A DNA stretch of 64,000 nucleotides from assembly GCF_963678635.1 (NCBI RefSeq), contig NC_087063.1, positions 82,137,574-82,201,573 of the forward strand, read 5' to 3'. The notes under the pieces were generated by a model, which did no database searches, had not been told where the DNA came from, and was given only the letters and a program-made list of their open reading frames with translations. Of this stretch, positions 22,691 through 34,700 are shown piece after piece. Within the stretch, counting starts at the first letter, position 1. Each line of letters begins with the position of its first letter. Source of the stretch: Symsagittifera roscoffensis. Its lineage: Eukaryota > Xenacoelomorpha > Acoela > Convolutidae. The position numbers were made by a program, and so were the translations under genes.

Positions 22691-25101
22691 ATCTCTATGG
22701 CAGATTAGGAATATTAACGTTTTGAGAGAGCTCGGAAGATGAATTTTGTTGACTTAAAAAAATTTCAAAATCTGGAGGACTAGGAACGAGAAAATGTAAC
22801 GTTTTTTTTCCAATCGTGAACTCTCACTTTCAATAATCTCAAAAAACCCGTGAAGCAAAAGTTGGTTGCAAGAGACAATTGGTAGGATTTAAAGAAGCCA
22901 CATTTCGTCGCACAGCAATTCGACAAAACAATTATTAAATTATCTCAAAATAAGTACAATTATTGAATTAACTCAAAACCAATTTATTTAGAAATGCACA
23001 TACGCAAATACCATGCCTTTCCGGGCATGGGATTTCATATGAATTGTTTTGGGAAATCAAATGAATTGTTTTGGGAAAAAGAAAATCCTCATGTATACGC
23101 CTTGCGACGAACTGTCGCTTTTCTAATCACAAAAAAACCATCCAGTTGAATTGATTTGAGTTAAAAAAATCGTTTGGGTTCTCCTGGACTTCACCTTCAA
23201 AAGTATTTTGCACTGAAAAGAGAGGTAGATTTTTTCACCGGGCCTGGCGGCATAGCACGCTCGTGCATGGTAAAAAAAACTTTGAGCAAAAAACAAACTA
23301 CTTGTAAATTTTAATGCGTTTGATCATCTAAGGGAAAACAACAATGGCTCTACGAAAATGTCATTGCCTAATAATTTTTTTAAACTGAGCTCCCGTTTTA
23401 TTAGTTTTGAGCTAAATTTTAACCCAGAGTTGACTTTTAAGGCTGAAATAAATGCAAACTGCGCATGAAAAATAGTAGCTTCTTTTCCATTGTAGACACC
23501 CCTACCCTAACAAAAATTAATAACAAAAACTAAATCTGAACTCCTAAACTGTCATTTTCAAAACATTCTTTGGGAGGGGTTATAAATTGCTGCAGTGCTG
23601 TAAAAACTTTTAGAGCTCTAAAAATTCAAACAAAATTACCAAAATGACAGAGTTGTTAATATTTATGAAGCAAATAGTTTTCACTATAACAATTTTCTAC
23701 ACTTTCGCACAAAACCATATCAGTGTTTGTTTTTACTCAGAGTGAGATGATTAATTCTTGACTGATCTACCAAACTCCACCAGATGTTAACTGTTAACAC
23801 AAGTTTTACGGTGTTATTTTATATTTTACGTGTTTGCAAAGTTGAAAAAAAAGAAAAACATAAAAAGTAACACAAAATAATTAAAAAGTGTTTTAACCCA
23901 TATACCAATTTTCACGGAAACTGATTCGCTTGATCAAAATTGGAAATACCATGATTCACAATTGAAAAGGAAACTGTAGTGTAACCATTTCTAAACTAGA
24001 ATTTATAATTGGTTATAAATATAAACCTCTAATTCTATAAAATATTCTTAACTAACCAATCATATTCCATAACTAACAGTTGCACTTATTTGTAAGTGCT
24101 GAAACTACTTGCAGTTTCAGCACCAGAGCAATTTGAATTAAACTAAGAATATAGTTGTTCTCCTTCTAGAAAACTAACACTCATAAACCAGTATACACTA
24201 GATCTATTGAGACTAGGAGATATAAGAGTGAGATTAAGATTGATATTAGACTAAAAAGTTGCACCAATCTATCCGGCCGAAAATAAGATAGCGTGACGAG
24301 CAGACCGTGTTTTTTATCTTAATTTACTCTATGAGTACAGTCAATCGTACATAACTTAGTAGAAATGATTTAATTCCGAATTCTATTTAGATTAAATATT
24401 CTCTGGGCAGCGATCATGTGGTATTTCTGTTGGTGAGTCTCACAACGGTATTAGAGTTTTAGGTATTAAAAATATATGTAATGAGTGATGTTTTTCTACC
24501 GTTTGTTTGGGTCGTGAATAACGCTCCAAATGGGATAAAAGTACCTCACGCCAGTAACAAAATCAAAATTTGAAACAGAAATTGGTGATTTGTTTTTGTT
24601 AATGTTTTGTTTTAACTCCGTCGCTGAAAATCAGTCTGAAAAGTCTAAAGTGTTCTACCCCTGTTCGATATTTTTCAAATTCCAGTAGCAAAAACAGTCA
24701 GAAGAGGCATAAATTTAAGACTTAAAGTGTCAAGCTACGGGCGTTCGTGGCGAAACTTGACGTTATTTACGGTATTTTTGAAGGAGATTTCTTTTTTTGT
24801 TCGGCATCAGACATTTCAAATTTTTGAACAACTGCTGTATCAACTACTACTGAGCCTTTTTTTCCATGGTATAGCAAAGATCAAGTTTTCGACAAAAATT
24901 AAACTAGAGTCGCATTTATTTTTTTTCATTTCGAGTGAGGTACATTTCGATTAATGAAGAAGGGCGAGAAAACATTGGATAAAAAATTGTTTTTTAATTT
25001 AATGATTAAAACTCTGAACTCTGAAAAAATTAGCCCATATTTACGCTTTTTTCGAAGAAACTAAGCAAATATATCATCCATAGCTACAAATTTTTAGGTT
25101 A
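22691..25101. other. Intergenic stretch
   Basis: AT-rich, with no exon-like block. At 22990-23080 GAATTGTTTTGGGAAA occurs twice. The plus-strand frame at 24727-24954 has no motif or good start context. Confidence 0.4.
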
Positions 25102-25109
25102 AGTACTGA

Positions 25110-25518
25110 CAGAGACCGATCTAGTGTTTTCTCGAGGGGGGCTACGGATTTTTAAAAAATGAATTTTTTGTCGACCTTTTATTAGATCGGCAAAAATGAT
25201 TCTCTGAGCTCTCTCAAATCACAATAAAAACCAATTTTGACTACATTTTCTTTGCCGCAGGCTAAGTTTTTGAAAAAACGGGCCAAAAAAACGTAATCAG
25301 GCAATTTTTGGAAATTGTCGACTAAAAAATTGTGTTTTTTTTGGCGCCCGCTCCCGCCTCAAAACTAGTAAATATTGGCGCCTTAAGAAAAATTTTAGGG
25401 TTCGTCAGCCAGAAATATGTATCTCAAATTAGTACAAAGGGGAATCTTTGGGTCGACAGGGGCGGAATCCCTAAGGGGAGGAGGGGCGTCCGACCCCCTC
25501 GCCTTGAATCCGCTGTTG
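25110..25518. mobile_element. hAT-type MITE, about 409 bp
   Basis: The left end begins CAGAGACCGATCTAG and the right end, reverse complemented, begins CAACAGCGGATTCAAGG. Both run into a GCGAGGGGG or TCGAGGGGG. The flanks AGTACTGA (25102-25109) and ATTACTGA (25519-25526) match at 7 of 8 bases, as for an aged 8-bp target-site duplication. The interior, reversed, resembles the element at 16448-16769 (GGCGCC, GCGCCCGCTCC, AGAGCTC). Confidence 0.7.
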
Positions 25519-25526
25519 ATTACTGA

Positions 25527-26130
25527 TAAACGTATGCTTTTCCTGAGCAACGTAAAGTGAATTGAAAAGTTCGTTGCTTAAATTTCGAATAAAATAGTCA
25601 AAAGTATACCAGAAACAGTTTTTTTACGCAAGTTTTCTTATGCGAAGTATCCAATTTATACAAAATGTTCCTTAGTTTGACACTTAGTTAGACCAAGATA
25701 TATTAATCATTAACAGAAACATGAAGTTATTTTTTTTTGTAACTTTTAGTTTTTGAATACACTCCAGGGCTTTTTTGGCACTTTGATGTATTCTTTTATG
25801 CCGATATATTTTTTTCAGATGGTTTAGTCAAACTCGAGTATTTGACTTCCAGGCATAATTTGGATCGACTGGACAACCACCTCATCTTTTAGTGTCTACT
25901 AAACAATCTCTGCTTCTAAAGAAGACAAGTTTTATTCAAATAAGTTTTAATTTGCTTTGAAGGTTGTCACGCATTAATTTTTTTATCGATTTAGTACAAA
26001 TTGAAGTGCATCGATGGCTCGAAGATTAAATGATGCCATTTTACCTATGATTATTGACAATTTAGCAGGGGATTACCCAGGGGATTATGCAGGGGATTAC
26101 TCTTACCCAAGAGTTTTTCTGCACAGGATC
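25527..26130. other. Intergenic stretch
   Basis: At 26066-26100 a CAGGGGATTA(C/T) word repeats three times in tandem. Otherwise nothing is recognisable. Confidence 0.4.
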
Positions 26131-26149
26131 TGAAATTCTTTACTGCTTA

Positions 26150-26310
26150 CAAAAGTTGATTCTCAGATCTGAAAATCTTTAATTCAAACCTAGATAAAAA
26201 TTTATAAATTTCAGATCCAAAATTCGGATCTGAAATAGAAAATGTCAGATCTGAAATAAATGTGAAAAACAAAATTTCAGATCTGAAATATTAGATCTGA
26301 GAAACCCTTT
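26150..26310. repeat. Cluster of the palindrome TTTCAGATCTGAAA
   Basis: AGATCT-centred palindromes and variants (GGATCTGAAAT, CAGATCTGAAAT) recur about eight times. The same word dominates 27755-28235 and 29835-30315. Confidence 0.85.
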
Positions 26311-26389
26311 GTTATATTATAATTTATGCTTTTCAAGCAAACAATTGGGTTTTTTTATTGTTTGATGCTTCTGATTCTCCTCCCTCCCA

Positions 26390-27345
26390 TCCTCATTCAT
26401 GAGGGAGAGGGGCTTCACAAACAGCACACACATGATCACCACACTGATGAACAGTAGCATGGCTAAAAACACAATTAAACTAAAAAGGTCAGTGTCCTCC
26501 AACCTTCCATCCTCATTCAAGAGGGAGAGGGGCTTCACAAACAGCACACATATGATCACCACACTGATGAACACTAGCATGGCTAAAAACACAATTAAAC
26601 TAAAAAGGTCAGTGTCCTCCAACCTCCCATCCTCATTCAAGAGGGAGAGGGGCTTCACAAACAGCACACACATGATCACCACAGTGACGAACACTAGCAA
26701 GGCTAAAACCACATTTAAACTAAAAAGGTCAGTGTCCTCCAACCTCCCATCCTCATTCAAGAGGGAGAGGGGCTTCACAAACAGCACACACATGATCACC
26801 ACACTGACGAACACTAGCAAGGCTAAAACAACATTTAAAATAAAAAGGTCAGTGTCCTCCAACCTCCCATCCTCATTCAAGAGGGAGAGGGGCTTCACAA
26901 ACAGCACACACATGATCACCACACTGACCAACACTAGCAAACTAAAAAACCACATTTGAACTAAAAAGGTCAGTGTCCTCCAACCTCCCATCCTCATTCA
27001 AGAGGGAGAGGGGCTTCACAAACAGCACACACATGATCACCACACTGACGAACACTAGCAAGGCTAAAACCACATTTAAACTAAAAAGGTCAGTGTCCTC
27101 CAACCTCCCATCCTCATTCAAGAGGGAGAGGGGCTTCACAAACAGCACACACATGATCACCACACTGATGAACACTAGCATGGCTAAAAACACAGTTGAA
27201 ACAGAAAGGTCAATATCTTCCACCCTCCGATGCTCAATCATGAAGGAGAGGGGCTTAACAAACAGCAAACATACGATCACCATACTGCTGAACACTAGCA
27301 AGGCTAAAAACAAGAAAACAATTGAGTTTTTTTTATTGTTTGATG
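26390..27345 (-). repeat. Exon-4-like 120-bp tandem array 1, outside gene C
   Basis: About eight 120-bp units equivalent to those in gene C intron 3, on the same strand. Each encodes a hydrophobic stretch (VLALLVFISVVIMCVLFV) and a charged loop (KPLSLLNEDGRLEDTDLF). The unit furthest upstream on the minus strand keeps an uninterrupted intron-like lead of CAATTGTTTTCTTG then TTTTTAG before CC, the best acceptor in the window. The sequence before it (GCATCAAACAATAAAAAA) recurs at the other end of the array, 26342-26385, after which homology stops. No exon 5 follows downstream and the unit near 26941 has a small deletion. It is therefore probably a displaced or decaying copy, not part of a working gene. 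Confidence 0.8.
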
Positions 27346-27754
27346 CTTCTGCAATACACAAATCTGTTTAGATTAACTAGCGGTCAGAAAACTTCCGATT
27401 AATTCCACAAACAGTTTTTTTTCCGAATGAAGTTTTTTTCCACTGTGTTAAAAATTTTCAAAAACTGTTAGAAGACCTCTCGAATTTTTGTTTATCGTGC
27501 GCTACTTATGCGTTTCCAGTATTTATCTCATGATTGGGGAAACATATCTTGGCAGTCTCTCATTTGAGATAACTTGGCAGTCTCTGATTTAGGATGTTTA
27601 TCTCATGCTTGGGGAAACATATCTTAGCAGTCTCTTATTTGAGTACCTGCTAGTAGTTAGCAGAAGATCTCAAACACAAACGTATCAAAACTAGCAAAAA
27701 TTGTGCCAAAATCCTTGATTTATACATCTAAAATAACCAAAAAATAGCAAATTT

Positions 27755-28235
27755 TCAGGTCTGAAATGAGATCTGATATAACCATTCCTGAAGTATCCAA
27801 TCGTTATTTTATTTTTTTACAACCTATTTCAGATCTGAAATTTAGATGTGAAAAATGATTTTTTTCAGATCTGAATAAGAACATTTACTGCCTGTGCCTA
27901 GTTAATGTTCGAATTGAGATCTGAAATAATCTGTTTCAGATGTAAAATAGGTTATGAAATGTTAAAATAACGCTTTGATACTTTAAGAATGGGTTGTTTT
28001 AGATCTAGTTTTAGATCTGAAATATTGTCTTTGTTGGTTATTTCAGATATGCAAAAATCTGTTTCAAATCTAGTTTCAGATCTAAAGTTTTGTTTTTCGA
28101 GGTTATTTCAGATCTGAAATTTTCTATTTCAGATCCGATTTTCAGATCTGTATTTTGTAAATTCTTATCAAGCTCTGTAATAAAGAATTTCAGATCTGAG
28201 AATCATTTGATGTAAAAAAATAAAGAATTTCAGAT
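27755..28235. repeat. Cluster of TTTCAGATCTGAAA palindromes, second site
   Basis: At least eleven AGATCT-containing words, most as CAGATCTGAAAT, at irregular spacing in AT-rich DNA. It is duplicated at 29835-30315 as part of the 2.08-kb duplication. Confidence 0.85.
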
Positions 28236-28823
28236 CTTACACAAAAAATTTCCGGGGTTACGGGTACATAAACTTGATTACAAGTACTAATGATCACTAT
28301 AGGAAAAAAACTATAATAGCTTATCCCTATCCTTATCTTACAAAACAATTATTAATGACACTGTTTTACTTGATTGATGACTTTACAGCACTGTTTCATC
28401 GTTGAGTTATCGCCGATTTATCGTTGCATAAAAGTGTATGTTGTTTTCTGTAGCTTTTGATGGCAATACTTACATCAGTTTTTTTTATATGTAATAATTT
28501 TGAATCTTTGCGGAAAAAAAATGAGTTTTCGCATTGGTTCAGCAATGATAAGTTCAACCCGGCTACCAAAATAACTGTATCTATGAATCTTTTGCCTCTG
28601 GGTTTTAATCAATTACTAAAATATTTCCATTCCTTTGCTGGGGAAAAAGGGTTTGTTGATTTCGTCCATTTTTAACCAGTTTTCATTTTTTTTCCAATTT
28701 TTGTTGGATTTAGTTTTCCTGGCAAATTTTTCTCTTCAAAGGCATGAAGGACACTGAAGACCTGAGCAACAGATAACAGCGTCTAACGAGAACACTCAGA
28801 GTTATGATGGAGTACAATTACTG

Positions 28824-29062
28824 GGGAGCAGTGGTGAAGTGGTTACGTCTCCGCCTCTCAATCGAAGGGTCGGATGTTCGAGGCCCACCATGATCCGTGC
28901 TCGTTGCTTGAGGGTGAGGAAACATTACCCAGCCCAGAAAAATAACCAAGAAACAGAAACTGCATATATCTCTTAAACAGGGGCACAACAGCAGTTCGCC
29001 GTGATGAGCTGTACAGCTCGTATGTTGGTCCTTTCCCCCGCGGATAATTGGTCTTAAGTCTT
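28824..29062 (+). mobile_element. tRNA-derived SINE, 239 bp, with 33-bp target-site duplication
   Basis: The head GGGAGCAGTGGTGAAGTGG is tRNA-like with an A box (GTGGTGAAGTGG). A B box follows (GATGTTCGAGGCCC, about 28873-28886), then an unrelated body ending in GGTCTTAAGTCTT. Exact 33-bp direct repeats beginning AACACTCAGAGTTATGATGG flank it at 28791-28823 and 29063-29095. This is long for LINE-mobilised insertion but otherwise diagnostic. A minus-strand frame of 69 codons across it is incidental. Confidence 0.85.
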
Positions 29063-29130
29063 AACACTCAGAGTTATGATGGAGTACAATTACTGATCAA
29101 GACGACTTCCTCCCCAAATGCCCCCTAGCA

Positions 29131-29430
29131 AAACACTAGCAAGGCTAAAACCACATTTAAACTAAAAAGGTCAGTGTCCTCCAACCTCCCATCCTCATTC
29201 AAGAGGGAGAGGGGCTTCACAAACAGCACACACATGATCACCACACTGATGAACACTAGCATGGCTAAAAACACAGTTGAAACAGAAAGGTCAATATCTT
29301 CCACCCTCCGATGCTCAATCATGAAGGAGAGGGGCTTAACAAACAGCAAACATACGATCACCATACTGCTGAACACTAGCAAGGCTAAAAACAAGAAAAC
29401 AATTGAGTTTTTTTTATTGTTTGATGCTTC
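29131..29430 (-). repeat. Exon-4-like array, fragment copied by the tandem duplication
   Basis: About 2.5 units of the 120-bp repeat, equivalent to 27050-27345 and carried along in the 2.08-kb duplication. The same strong acceptor lead (TTTTCTTGTTTTTAG|CC) is kept. Confidence 0.85.
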
Positions 29431-29834
29431 TGCAATACACAAATCTGTTTAGATTAACTAGCGGTCAGAAAACTTCCGATTAATTCCACAAACAGTTTTT
29501 TTTCCGAATGAAGTTTTTTTCCACTGTGTTAAAAATTTTCAAAAACTGTTAGAAGACCTCTCGAATTTTTGTTTATCATGCGCTACTTATGCGTTTCCAG
29601 TATTTATCTCATGATTGGGGAAACATATCTTGGCAGTCTCTCATTTGAGATAACTTGGCAGTCTCTGATTTAGGATGTTTATCTCATGCTTGGGGAAACA
29701 TATCTTAGCAGTCTCTTATTTGAGTACCTGCTAGTAGTTAGCAGAAGATCTCAAACACAAACGTATCAAAACTAGCAAAAATTGTGCCAAAATCCTTGAT
29801 TTATACATCTAAAATAACCAAAAAATAGCAAATT

Positions 29835-30315
29835 TTCAGGTCTGAAATGAGATCTGATATAACCATTCCTGAAGTATCCAATCGTTATTTTATTTTTTTA
29901 CAACCTATTTCAGATCTGAAATTTAGATGTGAAAAATGATTTTTTTCAGATCTGAATAAGAACATTTACTGCCTGTGCCTAGTTAATGTTCGAATTGAGA
30001 TCTGAAATAATCTGTTTCAGATGTAAAATAGGTTATGAAATGTTAAAATAACGCTTTGATACTTTAAGAATGGGTTGTTTTAGATCTAGTTTTAGATCTG
30101 AAATATTGTCTTTGTTGGTTATTTCAGATATGCAAAAATCTGTTTCAAATCTAGTTTCAGATCTAAAGTTTTGTTTTTCGAGGTTATTTCAGATCTGAAA
30201 TTTTCTATTTCAGATCCGATTTTCAGATCTGTATTTTGTAAATTCTTATCAAGCTCTGTAATAAAGAATTTCAGATCTGAGAATCATTTGATGTAAAAAA
30301 ATAAAGAATTTCAGA
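29835..30315. repeat. Cluster of TTTCAGATCTGAAA palindromes, duplicated copy
   Basis: Same as 27755-28235, carried by the 2.08-kb duplication. Confidence 0.85.
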
Positions 30316-30904
30316 TCTTACACAAAAAATTTCCGGGGTTACGGGTACATAAACTTGATTACAAGTACTAATGATCACTATAGGAAAAAAACTATAATAG
30401 CTTATCCCTATCCTTATCTTACAAAACAATTATTAATGACACTGTTTTACTTGATTGATGACTTTACAGCACTGTTTCATCGTTGAGTTATCGCCGATTT
30501 ATCGTTGCATAAAAGTGTATGTTGTTTTCTGTAGCTTTTGATGGCAATACTTACATCAGTTTTTTTTATATGTAATAATTCTGAATCTTTGCGGAAAAAA
30601 AATGAGTTTTCGCATTGGTTCAGCAATGATAAGTTCAACCCGGCTACCAAAATAACTGTATCTATGAATCTTTTGCCTCTGGGTTTTAATCAATTACTAA
30701 AATATTTCCATTCCTTTGCTGGGGAAAAAGGGTTTGTTGATTTCGTCCATTTTTAACCAGTTTTCATTTTTTTTCCAATTTTTGTTGGATTTAGTTTTCC
30801 TGGCAAATTTTTCTCTTCAAAGGCATGAAGGACACTGAAGACCTGAGCAACGGATAACAGCGTCTAACGAGAACACTCAGAGTTATGATGGAGTACAATT
30901 ACTG

Positions 30905-31143
30905 GGGAGCAGTGGTGAAGTGGTTACGTCTCCGCCTCTCAATCGAAGGGTCGGATGTTCGAGGCCCACCATGATCCGTGCTCGTTGCTTGAGGGTGAGG
31001 AAACATTACCCAGCCCAGAAAAATAACCAAGAAACAGAAACTGCATATATCTCTTAAACAGGGGCACAACAGCAGTTCGCCGTGATGAGCTGTACAGCTC
31101 GTATGTTGGTCCTTTCCCCCGCGGATAATTGGTCTTAAGTCTT
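30905..31143 (+). mobile_element. Second copy of the tRNA-derived SINE
   Basis: Identical in layout to the SINE at 28824-29062, with its flanking 33-bp repeats at 30872-30904 and 31144-31176. It arose by the tandem duplication, not by a new insertion. Confidence 0.85.
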
Positions 31144-31708
31144 AACACTCAGAGTTATGATGGAGTACAATTACTGATCAAGACGACTTCCTCCCCAAAT
31201 GCCCCCTAGCAAAACTTTAGATTTGGGAACGGATGTGTTAGACTAGACTAAGCGAAGTATACTTTGAAGATATAAACTGACAGTTTTTGTTCAGTTTATG
31301 CTCATAAAAAAACGATCTTGATAATTTGTAATTCGCAGCAATAATTTCATCCGGCGTTTTTCCATTTCAATAGTTGCTTTTATGTGACACTTCAAATATT
31401 TTTTTGCCAGATTTTTGTACGTATAGAACAACTCGGAAACTATCATAAATACAAGTCATTTAAGCCACCAAGGACACATTTTTGCTTTGTTTTTATTTGT
31501 AATTTTCCTTCTCTAACAAACAATTTCTTCATTTTCTGTCGATCCATTTTTTTTTTACAGTTTACGAGATTTGTATGTTTGTATTTGACGTTTTCTCATC
31601 ATTTTGTTGGGTTCCTTTCTGATTCAATGTTTGACTAATGCTGTACTGCTTAATCTCCTTGCATCCGATATTCTTTGATTATTTTGATCGTTTTTTGCTG
31701 TTTTTTCG

Positions 31709-34700
31709 TTAAGAACAGCAGCATGCACATACAGAGATTACAATGAGACCTGTCAATGCAAAAAATAAAGCGACCCAACCCATGACAAAACACCAGGTCA
31801 ATTTCGCACCCTCTCGTTTCGGCTCCTCTTTCACCTAGAAAAAAAACAATTTAGCGAGTAAAATACAGTCTAGTTATTTAGCGTAGTTAACAATTTTACT
31901 ACAGTTTTTTTGGGGGAGACATTTTTTTTCAGTTTTTAACCATTTTTGCTAACTTGATAAGTGAAAAGCATTTCTTCTCATTGATTTGTAAAAAAAAAGA
32001 TTTTAATACGTAAGAAAACTGAGAGTTTGTCAAAAAAAAACACGTTAAAAATTATATTCTAGGGTCTAGGGCGAACATCCGAACATCCTATCTTATATCA
32101 TGATGCAGTGAATGATAGTTTGTAATCACATGACGTTCAAATTTGAAAAACAAGACATAGTTCAATTATCCCGTTCTAATTTAGCCGACTCTCCGTTTTA
32201 GTTCGCCGAATAGTAGATATCGGTTCCTTGTCCTATTTCTTGGAAAATTTCGGAGTAAGGTTGTTTTTTGGTTGTTTGCAACAGTTTCTAGGTTCTCGGA
32301 TGTTTGATATATCGGATGTTTACCAAACTGAAAGTACCCGAAATGAAAATATGTCACATATATCAAATCTCATTCAAAATAAGGCTCTGATACCATTTCG
32401 GCGACGTATAGTAGTCCCCCAATGAGACATGACTGAGTGTTGTCGAGTGAGTCAGTGTCGATGTCCTCCACCCTCCCATCCTCATTCAAGAGGGAGAGGG
32501 GCTTCACAAACAGCACGCACATGATCACCACACTGATGAACACTAGCAAGGCTAAAACCACATTTAAACTAAAAAGGTCAGTGTCCTCCAACCTCCCATC
32601 CTCATTCAAGAGGGAGAGGGGCTTCACAAACAGCACACACATGATCACCACACTAATGAACACTAGCAAGGCTAAAACCACATTTAAACTAAAAAGGTCA
32701 GTGTCCTCCAACCTCCCATCCTCATTCAAGAGGGAGAGGGACTTCACAAACAGCACACACATGATCACCACACTAATGAACACTAGCAAGGCTAAAACCA
32801 CATTTAAACTAAAAAGGTCAGTGTCCTCCACCCTCCCATCCTCATTCAAGAGGGAGAGGGGCTTCACAAACAGCACACAAATGATCACCACACTAATGAA
32901 CACTAGCAAGGCTAAAACCACATTTAAACTAAAAAGGTCAGTGTCCTCCAACCTCCCATCCTCATTCAAGAGGGAGAGGGGCTTCACAAACAGCACACAC
33001 ATGATCACCACACTGATGAACACTAGCAAGGCTAAAACCACATTTAAACTAAAAAGGTCAGGGTCCTCCAACCTCCCATCCTCGTTCAATAGGGAGAGAG
33101 GCTTCACAAACAGCACACACATGATCACCACACTGATGAACACTAGCAAGGCTAAAACCACATTTAAACTAAAAAGGTCAGTGTCCTCCAACCTCCCATC
33201 CTCATTCAAGAGGGACAGGGGCTTTACAAACAGCACACACATGATCACCACACTGCTGAACACAAGCACGGCTAAAACCACATTTAAAATAAAAAGGTCA
33301 GTGTCCTTCAACCTCCCATCCTCATTCAAGAGGGAGACGGGCTACACAAACAGCACACACATGATCAACACAATGATGAACACTAGCAAGGCTAAAACCA
33401 GATTTAAACTAAAAAGATCAGTGTCCTCCAACCTCCCATCCTCATTCAGGAGGGAGAGGGGCTTCACAAACAGCACACACATGATCACCACACTGTTGAA
33501 CAATAGCAAGGCTAAAACCACATTTACACTAAAAAGGTCAGTTTCCTCCAACCTCCCATCCTCATTCAAGAGGGAGAGGGGCTTCACAAACAGCACACAC
33601 ACGATCACCGCACTGATGCACACTAGCAAGGCTAAAACCAGATTTAAACTAAAAATGTCAATGTCCTGCACCCTCCCAATCTCATTCATGGGGGAGAGTT
33701 GCTTCACAAACAGCCCACACTTGATCACCACACTGATGAACACTTGCGAGGCTAAAAACACAGTTGAAATAAAAAGGTCAATATCTCCCACCCTCCGATC
33801 CTCATTCATGAGGGAGAGGGGCTTAACAAACAGCACACATACGATCATTTTACTGCTGAACACTAGCAAGGCTAAGAACACCTTTGAAATAAAAAGGTCA
33901 ATATCTCCCACCCTCCGATCCTCATTCATGAGGGAGAGGGGCTTAACAAACAGCACACACATGATCACCACACTGATGAACACTAGCAAGGCTAAAACCA
34001 GATTTAAACTAAAAAGGTCAGTGTCCTCCAATCTCTCATCCTCATTCAGGAGAAAGAGGGGCTTCAGAAATAGCACACACATGATCACCACACTGATGAA
34101 CACTAGCAAGTCTAAAACCAGACTTAAACTAAAAATGTCAATGTCCTGCACCCTCCCAATCTCATTCATGGGGGAGAGTTGCTTCACAAACAGCCCACAC
34201 TTGATCACCACACTGATGAACACTTGCGAGGCTAAAAACACAGTTGATCCAAAAATGTCAACGTCCTCCAACCTCCCACACTCATTCAAGAAGGAGAGGG
34301 GCTTCACAAATGGCACACACATGATCACCACACTGATGAACACTAGCAAGGCTAAAAGCACAGTTGAACCAAAAATGTCAATGTCTTCTTAACTTCCACC
34401 CTCATTCATGAAGGAGCGGGGCTTCACAAACAGCACACAAATGATCACCACCCTGATGAACACTAGCAAGGCTAAAATCACAGTTTAATTCAAAATGTGA
34501 ATGTCATGCAACCTCCCAACCTAATTCACGGGGGAGAGGGGCTTCACAAATGGCAAACACATGATCACCACACTGATGAACACTAGCAAGGCTAAAAGCA
34601 CAGTTGAACCAAAAATGTCAATTTCCTCTAACCTCCCACCCTCATTCATGAAGGAGCGGGTTTCTCAAACAGCACATACATGATCACCACCCTGATGATC

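Larger units (their letters stand above)
27050..29130. repeat. First copy of a recent 2.08-kb tandem duplication
   Basis: Matches 29131-31211 at an offset of 2081 with only three substitutions noticed by eye (near 27498, 28500 and 28770). It contains the start of exon-4-like array 1, two ~95-bp tandem repeats at 27530-27650 (TCATG(A/C)TTGGGGAAACATAT), a palindrome cluster and a SINE. Confidence 0.92.
29131..31211. repeat. Second copy of the 2.08-kb tandem duplication
   Basis: Near-identical to 27050-29130. The outer junction lies at about 31211, where the copies split after CCCCCTAGCAAAAC. The left copy continues into ACTAGCAAGGC of the array and this copy into TTTAGATTTGG. Confidence 0.92.

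Noticed and set aside
28858-29067. 69-codon minus-strand frame, also at 30939-31148
   Set aside because: It lies antisense across a tRNA-derived SINE and is identical in the second copy only because of the tandem duplication.
32437-34392. 651-codon plus-strand open frame, and other plus-strand frames at 26399-27371, 35172-36239, 36727-37887 and 38197-39344
   Set aside because: They arise from the 120-bp period antisense to exon-4-derived units. The minus strand has homology to gene A exon 4, splice sites in the right phase and a hydrophobic helix per unit; the plus frames have none of this.
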